From Psychrobacillus sp042944905 (GTDB lineage Bacteria; Bacillota; Bacilli; Bacillales_A; Planococcaceae), in contig NZ_CP168496.1 of the NCBI RefSeq assembly GCF_042944905.1, positions 1,426,001-1,490,000 on the forward strand: 64,000 nucleotides of DNA. Direction: 5' to 3'. This document shows positions 55,704-62,480 of this stretch, in pieces. Made by a program: the position numbers and the translations under genes. Within the stretch, counting starts at the first letter, position 1. Each line of letters opens with the position of its first letter. The notes beneath the pieces are model-generated. The model searched no databases, was not told the origin of the DNA, and saw only the letters and a list, made by a program, of their open reading frames with translations.

Positions 55704-56058
55704 GTATACATAATTCATTGGGTAGCTGAATAGCGCTAGTGGAACTTGAAAAAAATAGGTAGCATCTATTGATAAAGAAGAGCTGAGCTGACGAAATTGT
55801 ATCTTCGTCCGCTTTTTAAAAAAAGGAATGGATTTATTCTCTCATTATCCAAATCAAATGTACCATGTTTCTACATATTTCAAAAGGCCGACGGACAAAC
55901 ATCTGCCACAAGATTACCGAAAAAAGAGGATCTGGAAGTGATGCAGTCACTTCCAGATCCTCCATAAAAGTCTTAGTTAATAGTGTAGCCGATGTTTCGT
56001 CCAAAGCACTCTGGAAATAGTAAAGACAAGATGCACTTAAAGGACGCTAGCGTTTTTA
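55704..56058. repeat. Structured intergenic repeat, family C copy 2
   Basis: Same layout as 39,491-39,841: hairpin 1 (55787-55795 with 55804-55812, then T5), GGACAAACATC (55893-55903) pairing with GATGTTTCGTCC (55991-56002) over 11 bp around one bulged C, central hairpin 55928-55960, and an end resembling a hairpin plus TTTTT. Conserved blocks include TAGCATCTATTGATAAAGAA, CCACAAGATTACC, AGTGTAGCC, CACTCTGGAA and AGATGCACTTAAAGG, with small variation between copies. It lies upstream of rnjB. Confidence 0.8.
55928..55960. other. Central covarying hairpin of family C copy 2
   Basis: GGATCTGGAAGTGA pairs perfectly with TCACTTCCAGATCC, loop TGCAG. It has the same total length as copy 1, with compensatory changes at two stem positions. 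A6 at 55920-55925 on the + strand gives a T6 tract after this hairpin on the minus strand. Confidence 0.8.
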
Positions 56059-56112
56059 TTAAATGCAGTACCAATTCTGGACAAGCAAAATACATGCTTT
56101 ATGCTTTTATTA

Positions 56113-56141
56113 TTGTGCGAATCGCCCTCGTTCGATATAAT
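56113..56141 (+). promoter_or_regulatory. Candidate promoter for rnjB
   Basis: TATAAT at 56136-56141 with a weak -35 TTGTGC at 56113-56118, 17-base spacing, 46 bases before the rnjB start. It lies after the family C repeat. Confidence 0.55.
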
Positions 56142-56186
56142 GAAAATAAGTGGATGTTGGTCGGGTTAAATATAGGAGGAAAACAA

Positions 56187-57854
56187 TTGGTAAAAGTAAA
56201 AAATGAACTTATTCGAATCATCCCCCTCGGTGGAGTAGGGGAGATCGGAAAAGCAATGTACGTAGTAGAAATTGATGAAGAAATATTTGTAGTAGACAGT
56301 GGACTTATGTTCCCAGAAAATGAAATGCTTGGTATAGATATTGTCATACCGGATATAACTTATTTAGAAGAAAATAAAAATCGCGTAAAAGGAATATTTT
56401 TGACACATGGACACGAAGACTCCATTGGTTCTATTGCTTATTTATTACAAAAAATTCAAGCCCCTGTTTATGGTTCAAAATTAACGATTGCACTAGCTAA
56501 GACGCATTTAAAAGCGTTACCTACAAAGCAATCCGTTAAATATTTTGAGGTTACAAATAAAAGCCGGATGAATTTCCAAAGCACTTATGTGACATTCTTT
56601 CACACAACACATAGTATTCCAGATTCATTTGGTATTGTATTTCATACTTCAGAAGGTGCCATTGTGCATACAGGAGAATTTAAATTCGACCAATCTGCAA
56701 AAGGAAAATACCGTCCGGATATCGCGAAAATTGCTAGCCTAGGTGAAGAAGGCGTATTTATATTACTATCGGATTCAACGGAAGCAGAAAGACCAGGATA
56801 TACAACATCAGAGGCAGTTATTGAAAACCAATTATCAGAAACATTCCACGCTGCTCGAGGTCGTATTCTTGTGTCTTTATATGCTTCTAACTTTATTCGA
56901 ATTCAACAAGTATTCGATAAAGCAGCAGAAACAGGTAAAAAGGTTGCAATTGCAGGGAAAAGTTTAGAAAATATTTTTGAAATTGGATTAGATTTAGGTT
57001 ATTTTACTGTTGACGAAGAAACAATTATTCCCATTAAAGAAATATCAAAGTACAATGATGACGAAATTGTCGTTATCTTATCTGGCAATCAAGGAGAACC
57101 GCTAGAAGCGTTAGAAAAAATAATTCGCAAACATCATAAAGATATTAAAATAAAAGACACAGATACAGTATTAATCACATTCACACCCTCTCCTGGAATG
57201 GAAGTAAGCATGTTTCAAACAATGAACCAACTTGCAAAGGCTGGAGCGAAAGTATTAACATCCAGCAAAAATGTTCATGTATCTGGACATGGTAGCCAAG
57301 AAGATTTAAAAATGATGTTAAACTTAACAAGACCAACCTATTTTATTCCAATTCAAGGCGAATATCGTATGTTAATTGCACACTCAAAACTAGCTCAAGC
57401 CATAGGCATGACGAAATCGGAAATTTTTATTGCGGACAAGGGTGATATTGTCGAATATAAAAATGGTAAGATGAGAATGAGTGGAAGGGTACAGGCTGGA
57501 AATGTATTAATTGATGGGATTGGCGTAGGTGACGTAGGTAATATTGTACTACGTGATCGTAAGCTGCTCTCGCAAGATGGTATTTTTATAGTAGTAGTGA
57601 CCCTAAATCGTGCGCAAAAGAAAATTGCATCTGGTCCAGAAATTCTTTCGAGAGGATTCGTTTACGTAAGGGAATCTGAAGCGTTAATGGATGAATCAGT
57701 TAATCTTGTCAGAACGATTGTTGAAAAATATGTGAATAAAGAAACGTTTGAATGGACAAACATTAAACAAGAAATCCGCGATACGCTAAACTCATATTTA
57801 TTCCAACAAACAAAAAGACGTCCAATGATCATCCCGATTATTATGGAATATTAA
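56187..57854 (+). CDS. rnjB: Ribonuclease J2
   Basis: RNase J2 is the partner of RNase J1 in RNA decay. The metallo-beta-lactamase domain is followed by beta-CASP and C-terminal domains. The metal motif reads HGHEDS at residues 74-79: the His of J1 at position 79 is Ser here, and D164 is Glu (HTGEFKF). H142 is kept. Such substitutions mark the weakly active J2 paralogue. TTG 56187 after AGGAGGA gives 555 residues, the B. subtilis RnjB length; the ATG at 55992 lies in the repeat. tepA does not follow. Confidence 0.93.
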   Translation: MVKVKNELIRIIPLGGVGEIGKAMYVVEIDEEIFVVDSGLMFPENEMLGIDIVIPDITYLEENKNRVKGIFLTHGHEDSIGSIAYLLQKIQAPVYGSKLTIALAKTHLKALPTKQSVKYFEVTNKSRMNFQSTYVTFFHTTHSIPDSFGIVFHTSEGAIVHTGEFKFDQSAKGKYRPDIAKIASLGEEGVFILLSDSTEAERPGYTTSEAVIENQLSETFHAARGRILVSLYASNFIRIQQVFDKAAETGKKVAIAGKSLENIFEIGLDLGYFTVDEETIIPIKEISKYNDDEIVVILSGNQGEPLEALEKIIRKHHKDIKIKDTDTVLITFTPSPGMEVSMFQTMNQLAKAGAKVLTSSKNVHVSGHGSQEDLKMMLNLTRPTYFIPIQGEYRMLIAHSKLAQAIGMTKSEIFIADKGDIVEYKNGKMRMSGRVQAGNVLIDGIGVGDVGNIVLRDRKLLSQDGIFIVVVTLNRAQKKIASGPEILSRGFVYVRESEALMDESVNLVRTIVEKYVNKETFEWTNIKQEIRDTLNSYLFQQTKRRPMIIPIIMEY

Positions 57855-57864
57855 TAGGAGTGTG

Positions 57865-57902
57865 AGGATTTCCTTCCGTAAGCGGATAGGAAATCCTTTT
57901 TA
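57865..57902 (+). terminator. Intrinsic terminator after rnjB
   Basis: AGGATTTCC (57865-57873) with GGAAATCCT (57889-57897), inner TCCG/CGGA stem, followed by TTTT. Confidence 0.85.
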
Positions 57903-57929
57903 TCTTTTAAAGGAAAGTAGGTGACAATT

Positions 57930-60218
57930 TTGGCCCAGAAGAAGAAAAGAAAAACATTAAAAAGACCAACAAAAAAAACAAACAAGCAATCAATGCATCC
58001 ATTAATGTATGAAATCGTGGGATTGATTGTAATTGGAATTGCCATTATTTCTTTTTTTGAATATGGTCTAGTTGGTAGAGGATTAGCTTATATAGGTTAT
58101 TTTTTCTTTGGTAATTGGCATATTGCTATTCCTTTTTTATTAATTGTTATTGCACTTATTGTTATGATTAAGCAAACGTTTCCATCTTGGAACCATCGAC
58201 TATTATTAGGTTTTGCCTTCTTGTTAAGTAGCCTTTTGCTATTTAGCCACATAGCTCTTTTCGAACAATTATTTACAGGAAAGGCTTTAGTGACCAATTC
58301 TGTCCTAAGAGAAAGCTATAGGATCTTAGTGGAAAGTGGAGGGATTGTAGATAGAAGGAGTTCTTTGGGTGGGGGAATGATTGGAGCAATCCTTTTTGCA
58401 TCGTTCCATGTTCTATTTGACTCATCAGGAGCCAAAATTGCTGGTTGGCTATTGCTACTAATTGGACTAGTCCTAATAACAGGAAAAGCACTCGTCCCAT
58501 ATTTGGTAGATTTATCACCTAAAATAAAAGACTTAATCATAAATAGGAAGAAAAAAAAGAAACCAGCTATTTCTGAGAGAAAAGCAAGAAGATCCAAAAA
58601 AGAAATTGCGCAAGAAGAAGCGGTTACAACACATGATGAAGAAACGATTCGTATAGAGGAAATAGTAGTAGATTCTGCTCCAATCATTTCTGCATTTACG
58701 GAACGTATTTCAAAAAGAGAAGCACCTGTTGAACCTTCTCCTGAACCAATTGAAATAAATATAGATTCAGAAGTAGTAGAGAACGAAGATTATCAACTAC
58801 CAGCCATCACGCTTTTAGATGCGCCTGCTCATAGCGATCAAAGTGGTGAGTTAAATGCCATTCAGGCAAATGCCAAGAAATTAGAACAAACATTTTTAAG
58901 TTTTGGTGTAAAGGCCAAAGTTACACAAGTACATTTAGGACCTGCTGTAACAAAATATGAAGTACTACCGGATGTAGGAGTTAAGGTAAGTCGTATTGTC
59001 AGTTTGCATGATGATTTGGCATTAGCCCTCGCTGCAAGAGACATACGAATTGAAGCCCCAATTCCCGGAAAATCAGCAGTTGGTATAGAAGTACCAAACA
59101 AAGAAGTAGCGATTGTAAGTTTAAGTGAAGTACTGGAATCAGAAGAAAATAATAAGCCGAATTTAAAACTGTTAATAGGATTCGGGCGAGATGTTACTGG
59201 TCAAGCAGTATTAGCTGAACTGAACAAGATGCCTCATTTACTCGTTGCTGGCTCGACAGGTAGTGGGAAAAGTGTTTGTATTAATGGCATTATCGTTAGT
59301 ATTATGATGCGTGCGAAACCTCATGAAGTAAAAATGATGATGATTGATCCAAAAATGGTGGAGTTAAATGTATACAATGGGATTCCACATCTATTAGCAC
59401 CTGTCGTAACAGATCCAAGAAAAGCTTCTCAAGCATTGAAGAAAATTGTTTCTGAAATGGAAAGAAGATATGATCTATTCTCTCATACAGGTACTCGTAA
59501 TATGGAGGGATATAACGAGCATATTGATAAATGGAATGAAGAAAACGAGGAAAAACATCCAAAACTTCCTTATATTGTTGTTATTGTAGACGAGCTAGCT
59601 GACTTAATGATGGTTGCTTCAAGTGATGTAGAGGATTCCATTACGAGACTTGCACAAATGGCACGAGCTGCAGGTATCCATTTAATTATCGCCACACAGA
59701 GACCGAGTGTGGATGTAATAACTGGTATTATAAAAGCAAATATTCCTTCCAGAATTGCATTTGCAGTGTCTTCTGCAATTGATTCACGCACCATATTAGA
59801 TATGGGAGGTGCTGAAAAGTTACTGGGTCGAGGAGATATGTTATTTTTACCAGCGGGTAGCTCTAAGCCAATTCGAGTTCAAGGTGCTTATTTATCTGAT
59901 GCGGAAGTGGAGAGGGTAGTTGACTTTGTTATTGAACAGCAAAAAGCAAACTATCAAGAAGAGATGATTCCAGAAGAAACTTCAGATTTGGAAGAACAAA
60001 TGGATCGTGACGACCTGTATGATGATGTAGTTCAATTAGTTACGGAAATGCAGACGGCATCGGTTTCTTTATTGCAACGTCGCTTTAGAATTGGATATTC
60101 GAGAGCCGCAAGAATTATTGATCAGTTGGAAATGAATGGAGTAGTGGGTCCTTACGAAGGAAGTAAGCCTCGGCAGGTACTTGCTCCAAAATACCCATCA
60201 GATCACGACCTTACATGA
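57930..60218 (+). CDS. spoIIIE: DNA translocase SpoIIIE/FtsK
   Basis: SpoIIIE pumps the chromosome into the forespore through the septum. Four or so N-terminal membrane helices (about residues 25-185) are followed by a charged linker, an alpha domain, the RecA-like motor with Walker A GSTGSGKS at about 441-448 and Walker B IVVIVDELADLM, and the C-terminal gamma winged helix (LLQRRFRIGYSRAARIIDQ) that reads SRS sites. TTG 57930 after AGGTGA is preferred over GTG 57921. About 762 residues. A second FtsK elsewhere cannot be excluded. Confidence 0.95.
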   Translation: MAQKKKRKTLKRPTKKTNKQSMHPLMYEIVGLIVIGIAIISFFEYGLVGRGLAYIGYFFFGNWHIAIPFLLIVIALIVMIKQTFPSWNHRLLLGFAFLLSSLLLFSHIALFEQLFTGKALVTNSVLRESYRILVESGGIVDRRSSLGGGMIGAILFASFHVLFDSSGAKIAGWLLLLIGLVLITGKALVPYLVDLSPKIKDLIINRKKKKKPAISERKARRSKKEIAQEEAVTTHDEETIRIEEIVVDSAPIISAFTERISKREAPVEPSPEPIEINIDSEVVENEDYQLPAITLLDAPAHSDQSGELNAIQANAKKLEQTFLSFGVKAKVTQVHLGPAVTKYEVLPDVGVKVSRIVSLHDDLALALAARDIRIEAPIPGKSAVGIEVPNKEVAIVSLSEVLESEENNKPNLKLLIGFGRDVTGQAVLAELNKMPHLLVAGSTGSGKSVCINGIIVSIMMRAKPHEVKMMMIDPKMVELNVYNGIPHLLAPVVTDPRKASQALKKIVSEMERRYDLFSHTGTRNMEGYNEHIDKWNEENEEKHPKLPYIVVIVDELADLMMVASSDVEDSITRLAQMARAAGIHLIIATQRPSVDVITGIIKANIPSRIAFAVSSAIDSRTILDMGGAEKLLGRGDMLFLPAGSSKPIRVQGAYLSDAEVERVVDFVIEQQKANYQEEMIPEETSDLEEQMDRDDLYDDVVQLVTEMQTASVSLLQRRFRIGYSRAARIIDQLEMNGVVGPYEGSKPRQVLAPKYPSDHDLT

Positions 60219-60300
60219 CGAAATGATTACAGTCAAATGAAATTATGATTAAATCTTTTTTTAAAATAAGAATAAAAGTATTTATTTCAATCATTAATAA

Positions 60301-60309
60301 TGGTATAGT
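60301..60309 (+). promoter_or_regulatory. Extended -10 promoter candidate for the GntR gene
   Basis: TGGTATAGT (TG, one base, TATAGT) with a weak TTTATT 17 bases upstream, in the 155-bp gap after spoIIIE. Confidence 0.45.
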
Positions 60310-60335
60310 ATGACTGATTAGTAGGAATGTTTTAC

Positions 60336-60349
60336 ATCAGAGGTCTGAT
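60336..60349 (+). promoter_or_regulatory. Candidate operator palindrome upstream of the GntR gene
   Basis: ATCAGA-GG-TCTGAT is a perfect inverted repeat, 27 bases past the -10 and 25 before the start codon, where a repressor would block its own gene. The link to this GntR protein is inference. Confidence 0.45.
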
Positions 60350-60373
60350 CTCTATAAAATGGTGGTGTTTTCG

Positions 60374-61102
60374 TTGACAATCAAAGTGGACAATCGTCAT
60401 TTATATCTTCAAGTGATTGATCGTCTAAAAAAAGACATTGAAAAAGGCATTTTCAAAGAAAAGGAAAAACTTCCTTCTGAATTTGAATTAGCTAAATCAC
60501 TTGGAGTAAGTCGTGCAACTTTACGAGAAGCGCTTCGTTTATTGGAAGAAGAAAATGTCATTATGAGAAGACATGGTGTTGGAACATTTGTGAATTCAAA
60601 ACCCGTTTTTACTTCAGGAATTGAGCAACTCTCAAGTGTTTCATCCATGATTCGAAGTGTTGGTATGGAACCGGGTACGATTTATTTAAGTTCTTTGCAA
60701 ACGCTTCCTTCAAAAGATGATTTAGAACGCTTTCAATGCAGCGAAGAACAATCTATTATTTCTATGGAACGAGTACGTACAGCAAATGGTGAACCAGTTG
60801 TATATTGTATCGATAAAGTTCCAGAACAATATTTGCCAAATGATTTTCTCGTTAGGGAAGAAGGTTCCATTTTTTCTGCTTTAGAGGAATCTGGAGACAT
60901 TCGTGTATCACATGCAGTAGCTTTCATTGATCCAGTGGGATATCATGAAGTTGCTTCACCAACATTAAATTGCGAACCAGAAACTTCATTGCTAGTATTA
61001 AAACAACTTCACTACGATGAAAATGATCGAGTTGTTTTATACTCGAAAAATTATTTTAGAGCAGATAAGTTTAGCTTTCATGTTGTTCGAAAAAGGGTGT
61101 AA
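60374..61102 (+). CDS. GntR-family transcriptional regulator (HutC/UTRA type, YmfC-like)
   Basis: An N-terminal winged helix (FELAKSLGVSRATLREALRLLEEENVIMRRHGVGTFV spans the recognition helix) is followed by a C-terminal UTRA ligand domain. About 242 residues from TTG 60374; the frame is open from ATG 60359 but the sequence before TTG looks like the ribosome site (GGTGGTG). Placed as ymfC after spoIIIE and directly before a BMP-type nucleoside uptake system, it probably controls that system. The ligand is not known from sequence. Confidence 0.88.
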   Translation: MTIKVDNRHLYLQVIDRLKKDIEKGIFKEKEKLPSEFELAKSLGVSRATLREALRLLEEENVIMRRHGVGTFVNSKPVFTSGIEQLSSVSSMIRSVGMEPGTIYLSSLQTLPSKDDLERFQCSEEQSIISMERVRTANGEPVVYCIDKVPEQYLPNDFLVREEGSIFSALEESGDIRVSHAVAFIDPVGYHEVASPTLNCEPETSLLVLKQLHYDENDRVVLYSKNYFRADKFSFHVVRKRV

Positions 61103-61149
61103 AATCATTTAAATTCCTGCTAATAAGAAAATTAATGGAGGTTTTCAAT

Positions 61150-62226
61150 TTGACGAAACGTAATTTTGGATTAGGACTGTCACTTGTATTAGCTGCTGGT
61201 ACTATCCTTGGAGCTTGTGGTTCAAAAGATGAAGGAACAACTTCTAAAGGTTCAGAAAGCACTGGTACTCCTGAAGCAAAAGATTTCTCTCTAGCAATGG
61301 TAACGGATGTTGGTGGGATTGATGACAAATCATTCAACCAATTAGCTTGGGAAGGTATTGAAGCGTTTGGTAAAGAAAACGGCCTTAAAAAAGGTGATGG
61401 TGGATACGATTACCTTCAATCAGCTGGAAATGCTGATTATTCAACAAACTTAACAAGCTTAGCACGTCGTAACTTTGACGTAGTATACGGTATTGGTTTC
61501 TTGATGGAACAACCAATTGCTACAATTGCAGAACAAAAACCAGATAATCACTTTGCTTTAATTGACTCTGTTGTTGATGCGCCAAACGTTGCTTCTGTAA
61601 TGTTTAAAGAACAAGAAGGTTCATACCTAGCTGGAGTTGCAGCTGCTCTTATGTCTAAATCTAAAAAAATCGGTTTCGTAGGTGGAATGGAAATTCCAGT
61701 AATTGAACGATTTGAAGCAGGGTTCTTAGAAGGAGTTAAAGCGGTAGATCCAAGCATTAAAGTAGATGTACAGTATACAGGTAAATTCGATGATGCTGCA
61801 CTTGGTAAAACAACTGCAAACCGTATGTATTCTTCAGGCGTAGATGTTATTTTCCACGCTGCAGGTGGTACTGGTAACGGAGTATTTTCTGAAGCAAAAG
61901 AACGTAAAAAGAAAGATCCAAATGCTAATGTATGGGTAATCGGAGTTGACTCTGACCAATATGCAGAAGGTCAAGTTGGAGATAAAAACGTAACACTTAC
62001 TTCTATGCAAAAACGTGTAGATGTTGCAGTACAAGAAATTGCTAAACTTGCAATGGATGGTAACTTCCCTGGTGGTAAAACAACTACTTATGGTATAGCT
62101 GAAGGCGGAGTTGGTCTTGCTGACTCACGTGGAGCTATTTCAGATGATGTTTTAGCTAAAGTGAAAGAATACTCTGACAAAATTGCTGCTGGAGAAATTG
62201 TTGTACCTGAAAAAGTGGAAAAATAA
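61150..62226 (+). CDS. BMP-family nucleoside-binding lipoprotein
   Basis: A substrate-binding lipoprotein of the BmpA/PnrA/NupN family that captures purine nucleosides. The signal peptide ends in lipobox LGAC, with the lipidated Cys at C23. MVTDVGGIDDKSFNQLAWEG is the family signature, and GAAGGTGNGV-like (HAAGGTGNGVF) lines the site. TTG 61150 with GGAGG upstream is the likely start; ATG 61135 contains the ribosome site itself. 358 residues. It is separated from the ABC ATPase by a strong terminator, allowing high binding-protein levels. Confidence 0.93.
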   Translation: MTKRNFGLGLSLVLAAGTILGACGSKDEGTTSKGSESTGTPEAKDFSLAMVTDVGGIDDKSFNQLAWEGIEAFGKENGLKKGDGGYDYLQSAGNADYSTNLTSLARRNFDVVYGIGFLMEQPIATIAEQKPDNHFALIDSVVDAPNVASVMFKEQEGSYLAGVAAALMSKSKKIGFVGGMEIPVIERFEAGFLEGVKAVDPSIKVDVQYTGKFDDAALGKTTANRMYSSGVDVIFHAAGGTGNGVFSEAKERKKKDPNANVWVIGVDSDQYAEGQVGDKNVTLTSMQKRVDVAVQEIAKLAMDGNFPGGKTTTYGIAEGGVGLADSRGAISDDVLAKVKEYSDKIAAGEIVVPEKVEK

Positions 62227-62237
62227 GTAAGTTAAAC

Positions 62238-62275
62238 ATCATAAAGACCGAGTTATTCGGTCTTTATGATATTTT
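62238..62275 (+). terminator. Terminator/attenuator between bmp and the ABC ATPase
   Basis: ATCATAAAGACCGA (62238-62251) pairs perfectly with TCGGTCTTTATGAT (62257-62270), 5-base loop, weak T tract. It probably raises binding-protein mRNA relative to the transporter. Confidence 0.85.
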
Positions 62276-62374
62276 AATTAATAGATGAAAGATTTTAAAT
62301 ATTTAAAGTCTTATTTGGGTTGTATGCAAAATCTAATGTTGAAGGTGGACATATTCAGTTTGGAGTAAAATAGC

Positions 62375-62404
62375 TTGACAACAATATCAATCAAGAAGTA
62401 TTTT
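62375..62404 (+). promoter_or_regulatory. Sigma-A promoter for the ABC ATPase gene
   Basis: Consensus TTGACA (62375-62380), 18-base spacer, TATTTT (62399-62404), 77 bases before the TTG start. Confidence 0.65.
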
Positions 62405-62480
62405 TATAGACTGACTGGATAAAAAAATTTAAAGTCTTTCCTGTATTAATTTTGTACTAGTATAGTAGGGAGTGAATTCA

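Noticed and set aside
55992..56186. N-terminal extension of rnjB from ATG 55992
   Set aside because: It begins inside the family C repeat and lies upstream of the promoter. TTG 56187 has an ideal ribosome site and gives the exact family length.
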